Translations under genes and position numbers: made by a program
Shown here: positions 1 to 6,795 of the stretch, piece after piece
Position numbering within the stretch: the first letter of the stretch is position 1
Layout: each line of letters begins with the position of its first letter
The notes under the pieces: model-generated
Databases searched by the model: none
The model's input: the letters and a program-made list of their open reading frames with translations, nothing else
Told to the model about the DNA's origin: nothing
From: an uncultured bacterium
Lineage (GTDB): Bacteria; Actinomycetota; Coriobacteriia; Coriobacteriales; Coriobacteriaceae
DNA: 21,934 bases
Assembly (NCBI GenBank): GCA_905215725.1
Contig: CAJMRD010000036.1
Location: 1-21,934 of the forward strand
Direction: 5' to 3'

Positions 1-1
1 A

Positions 2-535
2 CACAGCGAATCCCAAGAATCGCTCACCGAGCTTTTTGCTCAGGCCGAACCTTCTGACCTCGTGAAGTACGGCCTGATCCCTGAACTCGTCGGCCGTCTC
101 CCGGTGATTACGGTGCTCGACGAACTCGACGAAAAAGCGCTCATTGAAATCCTTACGAAGCCGAAAAACGCCATCGTGCGTCAGTACAAGGTGCTGTTCA
201 AAATGGAGGACGTGGAGATCGAATTCACGCCCGAAGCGCTTAAGGCAATCGCGCACCAGGCGATCGAGCGCAAGACGGGCGCCCGCGGTCTGCGCTCCAT
301 CATCGACAAGATGGGCAGCCGCGACTTTAGCCGTATCCGCACCGGTATCGGCAACCCTCCCGGCAAGATGGCCGTCGCCGACTACGTTCTTAAGCAGCTG
401 CGCGCCCGCGAGGCCGAGGATTTCCAGGACACCTGCGCCCGCGCGGCCGACGCCGCCGGCCTGGCGATCGTGCACGGCGTGGTCTATGCCCGCGACCATG
501 TCAACGGCGCCGCCTCCGCCAACGGCAAGCACTAA
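2..535 (+). CDS. clpX: Chimeric ORF: ClpX ATPase C-terminal part fused to the Pth C-terminal third (5' end off window)
   Basis: The frame is open from base 2, so the start lies outside the window. The first part is clearly ClpX, the ATP-dependent unfoldase of the ClpXP protease. It shows GLIPELVGRLPVI, then LTKPKNAIVRQY, then the sensor-2 box KTGARGLRSI (ending near base 301). A normal ClpX then continues into a short C-terminal helical tail. Here it continues as IIDKMGSRDFSRIRTGIGNP, PPGKM and ADYVLK, which is the C-terminal third of peptidyl-tRNA hydrolase (Pth). Both families carry GLRSI at this point, so the join sits on shared sequence around bases 287-301. The Pth part lacks the catalytic N-terminal half and should not hydrolyse peptidyl-tRNA. 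The TAA stop (533-535) is the first codon of a dispersed repeat. Either a real recombination or, more simply, a misassembly of two loci; I favour the second. Family calls are firm; the origin is inference. Confidence 0.85.
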   Translation, partial: HSESQESLTELFAQAEPSDLVKYGLIPELVGRLPVITVLDELDEKALIEILTKPKNAIVRQYKVLFKMEDVEIEFTPEALKAIAHQAIERKTGARGLRSIIDKMGSRDFSRIRTGIGNPPGKMAVADYVLKQLRAREAEDFQDTCARAADAAGLAIVHGVVYARDHVNGAASANGKH

Positions 536-580
536 AACCTATCATTTAGGAACAGGTTTATTTTGGCAGGTTTTACCTGC
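533..580 (+). repeat. Dispersed stop-codon repeat, copy 1
   Basis: The element begins with the TAA stop of the upstream ORF. It reads TAAAACCT, a variable 12-13 bases, AGGTTTATTTTGG, then CAGGTTTTACCTGC. The same sequence, with few changes, starts on the purF stop codon (16473-16520, minus strand), and an inverted partial copy lies at 698-736. Its ends are mutually complementary, so the RNA can fold into a hairpin. Confidence 0.8.
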
Positions 581-641
581 GGAAACGCCCCAGTTGCGGC
601 ATCGCAATCAACCGCGCGCCGACATACATGCATAGCACCCC

Positions 642-690
642 AAAGGGGGCCGGCCTCACCGAAGCGCGAGGCCGGCCCCCTTTGCCGTTT
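642..690 (+). terminator. Strong hairpin terminator after the clpX-pth ORF
   Basis: A perfect 16-bp inverted repeat (642-657 with 668-683) encloses a 10-base loop and ends in a short T-rich stretch (TTTGCCGTTTT). It lies between two inverted copies of the stop-codon repeat, whose 22-base arms (554-575 and 698-719) pair with two mismatches and could form an outer stem around it. Confidence 0.75.
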
Positions 691-697
691 TACCTGA

Positions 698-736
698 TAA
701 AACCGACCAAAATAAACCTCTCCCCCTTTGGTAGGC
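698..736 (-). repeat. Dispersed stop-codon repeat, partial copy 2
   Basis: Reads TAAAACCGACC then AAAATAAACCT on the plus strand. It matches the plus-strand reading of the copy at 16478-16520 closely, but the outer AGGTTTTA arm is degenerate (GTAGGCC). It is not next to a gene stop and faces copy 1. Confidence 0.7.
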
Positions 737-798
737 CAAAGTGGATAAACCCTGCTCCCAACAGCCGAAGACACACGTAAGTGACATGTCCATGAGGG

Positions 799-804
799 TA
801 TAAT
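799..804 (+). promoter_or_regulatory. Candidate -10 box (TATAAT) for nfnAB
   Basis: TATAAT is preceded by GGG. No good -35 box is seen 17 bases upstream. It is the best promoter-like sequence in the 690-909 gap and would give a leader of about 100 bases. Confidence 0.4.
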
Positions 805-808
805 TTGC

Positions 809-848
809 ACCGTATGTCTGCACAACGCCTGTGCGCGTACGGTTTTAT
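809..848 (+). promoter_or_regulatory. Leader hairpin upstream of nfnA, possible attenuator
   Basis: ACCGTATG (809-816) pairs with CGTACGGT (836-843), with one G-U pair. An inner GCAC/GTGC stem extends it, and TTTATT follows. It sits at the expected start of the nfnAB transcript. It could be an early terminator or a 5' stabilising hairpin. No known riboswitch family is recognised. Confidence 0.4.
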
Positions 849-909
849 TCGGGCTACCGTCCATTTCCGTGGAGGCACGGTTCGGCGGCCCTAACAAGAG
901 AGGGGTTCT

Positions 910-1749
910 ATGTATAAGATCCTGGAGAAGACGCAGTTCTCGGAGAAGGTGTTCAAGTTCCGCATCGAGGCGCCCGCAATCGCCAAGCATGCGCACGCTG
1001 GACAGTTCCTCATGGTCCGCGCCAACGAGACGGGCGAGCGTGTCCCGTTTACCCTGGCCGGCTGGAACGGTGACGAGGGCTGGGTCGAGTTCATCTTCAT
1101 GGTGATCGGCAAGACCACCGAGATGCTGTCCACATACGAGGCCGGCGAGTCGCTGCGCGACGTCGTAGGCCCGCTGGGCGTTCCCACCGAGATGGCCGAG
1201 GGCCCCTGCGCCGTCATTGGCGGCGGCGTCGGCCTGGCAATTGCCTTCCCGGTCGCCAAGCACCTGGTCGAGACCGGTCATGAGGTCCACGCCATCATGG
1301 GCGCTCGCACCAAGGACCTCCTGCTCATGGAGGACCAGTTCCGCGAGCTCCTCGACGAGGGCCACATCCACATCACCACTGACGACGGCTCCTACGGCGA
1401 GCAGGGCGTTGTCACCGCTCCGCTGGAGCGCCTGCTGCAGGACAAGGCCGTGAGCCAGGTCTTCTGCGTCGGCCCCGTTCCGATGATGAAGTTCTCGACC
1501 CTCACCGCCCAGAAGTACGACACCCCCATCACCGCGGCCCTCACCCCCGTCATGGTTGCCGGCACCGGCATGGGCGGCTGCTGCCGCGTCGAGGTGGGCG
1601 GCGTGACCAAGTTCGCTTGCGTCGACGGCCCCGACTTCGATGCCACCCTGGTCGACTGGGATGACCTTCGTGCCCGCCAGGCCGCTTACCGTTCCGAAGA
1701 GGGCGAGTCCCTCAAGGCCTATGAGGAAAAGAGCTGCGCATGCCACTAG
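910..1749 (+). CDS. nfnA: NfnA: FAD/NAD-binding subunit of NADH-dependent reduced ferredoxin:NADP+ oxidoreductase
   Basis: A 279-aa cytoplasmic flavoprotein. It has an N-terminal FAD-binding barrel with RVPFTLA (44-50), an NAD-binding region starting at GGGVGLA (104-110) and a C-terminal iron-sulfur segment. With NfnB it would couple NADH and reduced ferredoxin to NADP+ reduction by flavin-based bifurcation. The family's cluster motif is D-GTGM-C-xx-C followed by C in FxCVDGP. Here it reads A217-GTGM-G222-G-C224-C225 with C237, so the Asp and the first Cys are replaced and an extra Cys precedes the retained one. The protein ends in CACH, adding two cysteines. A good ribosome site (AGAGAGGGG) precedes the ATG. 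The stop overlaps the nfnB start by 10 bases. Homologues are also annotated as sulfide dehydrogenase or dihydroorotate dehydrogenase electron-transfer subunits; the NfnB neighbour favours NfnA. Confidence 0.88.
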   Translation: MYKILEKTQFSEKVFKFRIEAPAIAKHAHAGQFLMVRANETGERVPFTLAGWNGDEGWVEFIFMVIGKTTEMLSTYEAGESLRDVVGPLGVPTEMAEGPCAVIGGGVGLAIAFPVAKHLVETGHEVHAIMGARTKDLLLMEDQFRELLDEGHIHITTDDGSYGEQGVVTAPLERLLQDKAVSQVFCVGPVPMMKFSTLTAQKYDTPITAALTPVMVAGTGMGGCCRVEVGGVTKFACVDGPDFDATLVDWDDLRARQAAYRSEEGESLKAYEEKSCACH

Positions 1750-3149
1750 TTAACGGTCGTTTCGTTGCCGATATGAAGTCGCCCCGCACCCCCGATAACG
1801 AGGAGCCGGCTGCCGAGCGCGCCTGCGACTTCCGCCCCGTCGACAAGGGCTTCACCGAGGAGATGGCGCTGGCCGAGGCCGAGCGCTGCCTCAACTGCAA
1901 GAAGCCGTTCTGTGTTGAGGGCTGCCCCGTCAACATCAACATCCCCCGCTTTATCGAGCAGATCCGCGCGAAGGACTTCGGCGGCGCCCTCGATACCATC
2001 CGCGAGGACTCCATGCTTCCCGCTATCTGCGGCCGCGTCTGCCCACAGGAGAACCAGTGCGAGGGCAAGTGCATCCGTGGTAAGAAGTCCGAGCCCGTGG
2101 CCATCGGCCAGCTCGAGCGCTTCCTGGGCGACCGCCCCGAGCTCGCCTCCACGCCCAAGATGGCTCCCAAGAACGGCAAGAAGGTCGCCGTCGTCGGTTC
2201 CGGCCCGTCCGGCATCACCTGCGCCGGCGAGCTCGCCCGCAACGGCTTTGACGTCACCGTCTTTGAGGCCTTCTTTACCGGCGGCGGCGTGCTGGTCTAC
2301 GGCATCCCCGAGTTCCGTCTGCCCAAGGCGGTCGTCAAGCGCGAGATTGACGGCCTGGAGGACATGGGCGTCAAGTTTGAGTACAACTCCGTCGTGGGCA
2401 ACATGGCCACGGCCGAGGAGCTGTTCGAGCAGGGCTTCGACGCCATCTACGTGGCGACCGGCGCTGGCCTGCCCAAGTTCCTCAACGTCCCCGGCGAGAA
2501 CCTGCCCAACGTCTTCTTCGCGAACGAGTACCTCACCCGCGTGAACCTGATGAAGGCCAACAAGTTCCCCGAGTACGACACCCCCACCAAGCACGGCAAG
2601 AACGTCGTTGTCTTTGGTGGCGGCAACGTGGCTATGGACGCCGTCCGTACCGCCAAGCGCCTGGGCGCTGAGCACGCCATCATCGCCTACCGTCGTACCG
2701 AGGACGAGATGCCCTGCCGTCGTGCCGAGCTGCACCACGCCAAGGCCGAGGGCGTCGAGGTTCTGCCGCTCGTTTCCCCGCTCGAGTTTGTCGCTGGCGA
2801 GGACGGCTCCGTGTGCGCCGTCAAGGTCCAGAAGATGGAGCTCGGCGAGCCCGATGAGTCCGGCCGTCGTCGCCCGGTGCCCATCGAGGGCGCCATCGAG
2901 GAGATTCCCTGCGACGTCGCGATCTCGGCTATCGGTACCAACGCCAACCCCTTCGCAAAGAAGATCGGCGGCAAGATGGAGCTCAACAAGTGGGGCTACA
3001 TCGTCGCCGACGAGGAGACCGGCCAGACCACCGATCCCCGCATCTGGGCCGGCGGCGACATCGTCACCGGTGCCGCTACGGTCATTCTGGCGATGGGCGC
3101 CGGCAAGAAGGCCGCCGCTTCCATCACCAAGAGCCTGCTGGGCGAGTAA
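1740..3149 (+). CDS. nfnB: NfnB: NADPH-dependent glutamate-synthase-like FAD subunit of the Nfn complex
   Basis: A 469-aa protein of the glutamate-synthase small-subunit family. Two cysteine sets for [4Fe-4S] clusters are complete: C50, C53, C58, C62 and C97, C101, C107, C111. A FAD site (VAVVGSGPSG, about 149-158) and an NADP site (VVVFGGGNVAMDA) follow, and the C-terminal FAD motif RIWAGGDIVTGAATVI is present. In the complex this subunit carries the bifurcating FAD and binds NADPH. The ATG lies inside the end of nfnA in another frame, implying translational coupling. Automatic pipelines often call this gltA or gltD; no glutamate synthase large subunit is nearby, and the NfnA partner is immediately upstream. 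Confidence 0.9.
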   Translation: MPLVNGRFVADMKSPRTPDNEEPAAERACDFRPVDKGFTEEMALAEAERCLNCKKPFCVEGCPVNINIPRFIEQIRAKDFGGALDTIREDSMLPAICGRVCPQENQCEGKCIRGKKSEPVAIGQLERFLGDRPELASTPKMAPKNGKKVAVVGSGPSGITCAGELARNGFDVTVFEAFFTGGGVLVYGIPEFRLPKAVVKREIDGLEDMGVKFEYNSVVGNMATAEELFEQGFDAIYVATGAGLPKFLNVPGENLPNVFFANEYLTRVNLMKANKFPEYDTPTKHGKNVVVFGGGNVAMDAVRTAKRLGAEHAIIAYRRTEDEMPCRRAELHHAKAEGVEVLPLVSPLEFVAGEDGSVCAVKVQKMELGEPDESGRRRPVPIEGAIEEIPCDVAISAIGTNANPFAKKIGGKMELNKWGYIVADEETGQTTDPRIWAGGDIVTGAATVILAMGAGKKAAASITKSLLGE

Positions 3150-3178
3150 TCACCTACAGCACTAGCCGCCAAACGGCA

Positions 3179-3215
3179 AAGTCCCCGTCGAGCACGCGCC
3201 GGCGGGGACTTTTTC
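3179..3215 (+). terminator. Rho-independent terminator of nfnAB
   Basis: AAGTCCCCG (3179-3187) pairs with CGGGGACTT (3203-3211), followed by TTTTC. It lies 30 bases after the nfnB stop. Confidence 0.85.
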
Positions 3216-3223
3216 TATGCCGG

Positions 3224-3268
3224 CCAACCCATCACCACAAAGGGGACAGGCACCTTTGTGGTGGTTGG
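3224..3268. repeat. GGGGACAG-type palindrome, copy 1
   Basis: ACCACAAAGG (3234-3243) pairs with CCTTTGTGGT (3253-3262) around a GGACAGGCA loop; flanking CCAACC/GGTTGG extends the stem imperfectly. It is the reverse complement of the element at 7884-7920. Confidence 0.8.
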
Positions 3269-3288
3269 GGGCCTGGCCGGTCGTTTTG

Positions 3289-3504
3289 TCTCGATCTGTA
3301 ACAGTTAGGCCCTGTTGAGTCCCGTAGTTGTTACAGATTGAGACATTGTGCGAACATCCGCCTGTTCATCTCAATCTGTAACAGTAAGAGGCAAAATTCC
3401 TTGCTACGTGTTACAGATCGAGACATTGCGCCGGCGGTCAGACGATTCATCTAAACCTGTAACATCTAGGGCCGTTTTGGCTGGCTAGGTGTTACAGATT
3501 GAGA
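3289..3504. repeat. Array of six alternating 15-bp repeats at 40-bp steps (three tandem hairpins)
   Basis: TGTTACAGATTGAGA and its reverse complement alternate, starting at 3289, 3329, 3369, 3409, 3450 and 3490. Each inverted pair encloses exactly 25 bases of unrelated sequence, and pairs are separated by 24-26 bases. Differences: the inner bases vary between ATT and ATC, and the fifth copy has TAAACC. The array fills most of the gap between two convergent genes and has no coding frame. It could be three RNA hairpins with 15-bp stems or a phased set of protein-binding sites. I do not recognise the family. Confidence 0.85.
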
Positions 3505-3541
3505 TTTTGCTGAAGCCGAGAATAGGAGCTGTCACCAAAAC

Positions 3542-4738
3542 TTAGCGCTTGCGGCGCTTGGTCGCGGCGACACCGGCGGCGGCAACGGTTGCACCGGCGA
3601 TACCCGGGGCGGCGACCGTCATCGCGGTGGCATCGCCCGTGGCAGCCAGGACGGCGTGGGGCTTCTTGGCCGGCGTGGTTTTCTCAACCGTCTTGGTCAC
3701 TGTGGTGGTTGCGGCAGGCTTGGTCTCCGGCTTGATCTCCGGTTTCTGCTCGAGCTTGATATCGGGCTTCACCTCGGGCTTAACCTCGGGCTTAATCTCG
3801 GGCTTAATCTCGGGCTGCGGCGCCGGCATCTCCGGGTCGACCGGGACCGGCTTAGCCTCGGGCGTAAACGTCAGGTCGGTGATTAGCCATAGCGTACGGA
3901 ACAAGCCGGGGACAGGCGCATGCTCGCTTGCCTTATCCACCCGATAACCGCACTCCACGCCATTGACCATCAGTTTAATGTTAGACATAAAGAAGAAATC
4001 GCGCGCCGGCTTAAAGTACAGGCCATAGCGATAGGTCACACCAGATTTAAAAGCGTCGATGTGGTTGGTGATTTTCCGATCCCAGAATATATCGGAGTTC
4101 ACTTCACTGCCATCGCTGCCCGTCCAGAACTCACACTGAAGAATGGAGTTCGAGCCCGCCGGAGTGTCTGCCGTAAAGTCCGGTTTATCGCCCGCCCTAA
4201 AGATGGTGGTGGCGTCGTCAATCTCGATAACGTCGATAGTTTGTCAATCATCAACCGGCTGCTCGCACAGCATATTGGCCGCATTGGGCGTAAACACATC
4301 ATCGACGGTCTTATCTGTCACGTCGGTCACACCATGCGACGTAATGGCGTCGTTTGCTGGCGCGGCGGCGTTGTCGCTGGGAATGTTTTGTTCAGCGGGT
4401 GCCGCATTGTTAGACTCATCGGCGGCGTCAGCCGGAGTCGTCTGCTGAGGTTCGGCGACAGTTTGTGCCACCAGAGCAGCGTCGGTTGCAGGCGTGGTCG
4501 CCGGAGCCGCATCCTCCGCAACTGCCGGCGTCACCGGAGCCGCGGCAACCTCGCCCGTCGCGACGGCGGAATCCGCACGCTCGGTCGCGAGCGCAACGCT
4601 CGGTAGCAGTAGCTGGACGATCATGAGTGCACACGCACCGACGCTGGCAATCTTCACGCCCACGCAACGCCAAGTACCGTGAACCAGCGAGCAAGCGCGC
4701 TCGCGCTGGGTTTGCTTATCAAAGTGGCTTCCGTTCAT
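3542..4738 (-). pseudogene. Cell-wall-anchored surface protein interrupted by an in-frame TGA
   Basis: Reading from ATG 4738 (ribosome site AGGGAGG), the frame gives 164 aa, a TGA at 4244-4246, then runs open in the same frame to TAA at 3542. Residues 15-52 form a secretion signal (ACSL, HGTW, then a hydrophobic core ending PSVALA), followed by an Ala/Thr/Pro-rich stretch. After the stop comes a compact domain (GDKPDFTADTP, an aromatic EFWTGSDG, FKSGVTYRYGLYFK and a VNG turn), similar in pattern to small repeated domains of Gram-positive adhesins. A PEIKPEVK repeat linker follows, then the sorting signal LAATGD, a hydrophobic stretch and KRRKR. The stop separates the secretion signal from the anchor, so only an unanchored fragment would be made. 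A reinitiated start at GTG 4102 would lack a signal peptide. A single nonsense change or a sequencing error explains the data. Confidence 0.85.
3722..3819 (-). repeat. PEIK/PEVK-coding short tandem repeats
   Basis: Degenerate 12-base units (GGGCTTAATCTC and variants on the plus strand) encode PEIK, PEVK, PDIK and PETK on the minus strand. They form the stalk between the folded domain and the LAATGD anchor of the interrupted surface protein. Such repeats may vary in number between strains. Confidence 0.75.
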
Positions 4739-4766
4739 AACGGCCTCCCTAATCGAAGGATTAACG

Positions 4767-4798
4767 CCACTACAAAGGCGCTTGTCCCTTTGCGGTGG
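4767..4798. repeat. GGGGACAG-type palindrome, diverged copy 2
   Basis: CCACTACAAAGG pairs with CCTTTGCGGTGG with two mismatches; the loop has CGCTTGTC. It is a degraded version of the elements at 3224 and 7884 and lies just upstream of the surface gene starting at 4738. Confidence 0.55.
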
Positions 4799-4829
4799 TC
4801 CTGTACAACCAAGATGCGCCAAATGGCCC

Positions 4830-4849
4830 TGTACGCCTAGGTTCGTACA
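4830..4849. promoter_or_regulatory. Dyad TGTACG-N8-CGTACA upstream of the interrupted surface gene
   Basis: Perfect 6-bp arms (4830-4835 and 4844-4849) flank CCTAGGTT, about 90 bases upstream of the ATG at 4738. It could be an operator or a small hairpin. No regulator is identified. Confidence 0.3.
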
Positions 4850-4880
4850 TGCGAGCCCAGGCTGCTACCTACGGAAATAC

Positions 4881-4919
4881 AAAAAGCTGCCGCGAAGACA
4901 CTTATGCCCACACAGCGGC
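4881..4919 (-). terminator. Probable terminator of the 4944-6581 surface gene
   Basis: On the minus strand GCCGC (4919-4915) pairs with GCGGC (4893-4889), followed by AGCTTTTTG, 25-60 bases after the TAG stop. The stem is short and the loop long, so the call is moderate. Confidence 0.45.
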
Positions 4920-4943
4920 TGAAAATGGCTGTGAAAGCTACTG

Positions 4944-6581
4944 CTAGCGGCTGCGGCGCTTGGACGCCACGAAGCCGGCGCCGATGACGGACGCACCCGC
5001 GATGCCGAGGGCCGCTGCCGCCGTCGCGGCGTTGTCGCCCGCGGCGGCCAGAGTGCCCACGGACTTCTGAGCCGCAACTGCCTTCGCGGCCGGCTTGGAG
5101 GCAGCAGCCGTGGAACTCGCCTGAGTCGGCGTCACGGACGGCGTGCCCGTCTCACTTCCACCGCCTGGCTGCGGCGCAGGAGCCGGGGTGGGCTCAGGCT
5201 GCGGCGTGGGCTCGGGCGCGGGATCGGGCTGCGGCGTGGGTTCGGGCTCGGCCGCATCCCCGTAGCTGATCACCACGTTGCGGGCGACCTCGTTGGAGGT
5301 CTTAATATCCTGGATAGCGGACAACCCGGCGGTGCCGATGACGAGTCCGTTTCCGGCGGTGTCGTAGTCAAGTCCGTTTCCGGCAGTTTCTCGCACGGTG
5401 CCGCCGGCGGGAGTCGTAATCACCGACCCGTACATGATATCGAGTGCGGGATTCATAGACGGTCCCCCGCCCGTGGTCTTTCGGTTGACAACATAGATCC
5501 CCGCTGTCAGGCCCGACGCCTCAACATTCGATTTGAAAATCCTAATCTGGGGCCTTTCCAGATCGTCATATCCTGCGGCGATGATTCCGTAGTCCTCTCG
5601 ACGAGGCCCAGGGTTGGGTTCGCTCACATTTCCGCCAGTACGCACTGTGAGGTTCGATTTTTGGACAAGCATCCACGTCGAACCGCCCTCCGCCTGCGCG
5701 TCAATGCCCCTCGAAGACAGCACCGCATCGCCGGCAAGTATCTCGACATCAGCTCCGTTGACGATCTGCAAGAGCGTGTTCTTGTTGATGCCAAGCGTAT
5801 GGATGCCTGCAGAATAATACGGGCCGTCCGCCGTCTTAATTGCAACCTTGGCGCCATCGATCGTGACGTCGCCCCCGTGCACGGAGACATAGTCCGGTTC
5901 TTCCTGACCGCTTTCCCGAGCAACGCGACCGCCTGGCTTCCCATCGGCAAAGATGCCATAGGCGCTTTGCGGCGGCCGGTGTAGCCCATCCGCCTTCTTT
6001 GCCTCTATTTTAACGTCGGCGCCCTTGTCGATTTTCACGTTGCCCGATTTCGCGCGAATACCGTTTGAGCAATAAAAGCTGCCCGTAGATATCACGTTAA
6101 CACTAGATCCACTTATAGTGATGTCTCCATTCGTGACACCATCGCCCGACGCAGTAAGCACATTATCCTGAGCCGTCGCGTTGAGGGTCCCCTCCCCCGT
6201 GATGGCGAGATTGCCGTCCTTGACCTCGATGGCGCTCTGCCTGGCATCGGCCGTTACGGTGTTGATGCCTGTAACGTCGATGTTGAGGTTACCCTTGGCG
6301 CCGATGGAGCCGCCGTCGTAGCCGTTGAGCTTCATGTCGTCGGCGCCGTCCCAGGACCAGGTTCCGGCATCGTCGCCGGCGGCAGCGCCCGCGTCGTACT
6401 GCGTGCCGCCGACGTTGACCCACTCGGCGGCGAGCGCCACGCTCGGCAGCAACAGCTGGCCGACCATGAGCACACTGGCCCCCGCGCAAGCAAGTTTTGC
6501 CCCCACGCGACGCCACGTTCCGTGAGAGAGCGAGCACGCGCGGCCGTAGTCGATTGGGTTGTCATGGATTTGCTTTCGCAT
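4944..6581 (-). CDS. Secreted beta-helix-like surface protein with LAAAGD sorting signal
   Basis: A 545-aa protein starting at ATG 6581, chosen because a perfect AAGGAGG lies 6 bases upstream; an in-frame extension to 7196 has no support. Residues 15-52 are a long secretion signal (ACSLSHGTWRR, then a hydrophobic core ending PSVALAA). Residues about 55-435 consist of repeated short strands such as GNLNIDVTG, GNLAITGEGT, GDITISGSSV, GNVKIDKGAD and GDVTIDGAKV. This suggests a right-handed beta-helix or a carbohydrate-binding domain of the DUF4353 type seen in Gram-positive surface proteins. A Pro-rich PEPTPQP linker follows, then LAAAGD (511-516), a hydrophobic segment and KRRSR at the end. This resembles the LAxTG signals of high-GC Gram-positives but has Ala where Thr is usual. 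The ends match the interrupted gene downstream. The ligand is unknown. Confidence 0.85.
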   Translation of the reverse strand: MRKQIHDNPIDYGRACSLSHGTWRRVGAKLACAGASVLMVGQLLLPSVALAAEWVNVGGTQYDAGAAAGDDAGTWSWDGADDMKLNGYDGGSIGAKGNLNIDVTGINTVTADARQSAIEVKDGNLAITGEGTLNATAQDNVLTASGDGVTNGDITISGSSVNVISTGSFYCSNGIRAKSGNVKIDKGADVKIEAKKADGLHRPPQSAYGIFADGKPGGRVARESGQEEPDYVSVHGGDVTIDGAKVAIKTADGPYYSAGIHTLGINKNTLLQIVNGADVEILAGDAVLSSRGIDAQAEGGSTWMLVQKSNLTVRTGGNVSEPNPGPRREDYGIIAAGYDDLERPQIRIFKSNVEASGLTAGIYVVNRKTTGGGPSMNPALDIMYGSVITTPAGGTVRETAGNGLDYDTAGNGLVIGTAGLSAIQDIKTSNEVARNVVISYGDAAEPEPTPQPDPAPEPTPQPEPTPAPAPQPGGGSETGTPSVTPTQASSTAAASKPAAKAVAAQKSVGTLAAAGDNAATAAAALGIAGASVIGAGFVASKRRSR

Positions 6582-6611
6582 GTGAGCCTCCTTGCCGTAA
6601 GGGGTGCCTCT

Positions 6612-6626
6612 GTAACACCATGTTAC
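6612..6626. promoter_or_regulatory. Dyad GTAACA-CCA-TGTTAC upstream of the beta-helix surface gene
   Basis: Perfect 6-bp arms lie 31-45 bases before the ATG at 6581, next to a possible -10 (TATCTT on the minus strand). The core CTGTAACA is shared with the array at 3289-3504, possibly by chance. It is a candidate operator. Confidence 0.3.
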
Positions 6627-6795
6627 GGGAAGATAGCCGGATCCCGGGGCACAAATTCTCAAGTGGCGCATCTGCCAGCGCAAAAGGCGACAAGCGCGCA
6701 ATCGCCGAGGGGGTCTTCGCTTTCCAAAGGCCCGCACATACCATCCTGGTCTACAACCGAGGAAACGGTTATTCCGTCCACCCAAAGGACCGTTC

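Noticed and set aside
287..535. Functional peptidyl-tRNA hydrolase domain
   Set aside because: Only the C-terminal third is present; the catalytic His and Asp of the N-terminal half are missing.
532..1746. 404-aa minus-strand open frame opposite nfnA
   Set aside because: It is a codon-bias shadow of nfnA and crosses the terminator and repeat region; no domain or ribosome site supports it. The same applies to the 330-aa frame opposite nfnB.
1740..3149. Glutamate synthase small subunit (gltD)
   Set aside because: No large subunit is nearby and an NfnA gene overlaps it directly, so NfnB is the better call.
3289..3504. CRISPR array
   Set aside because: The repeats alternate in orientation, are only 15 bp, and no cas gene is present. 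The even spacing resembles CRISPR only superficially.
4099..4302. Separate small minus-strand gene at the TGA site
   Set aside because: It is in another frame than the surface protein, has no ribosome site and no known pattern.
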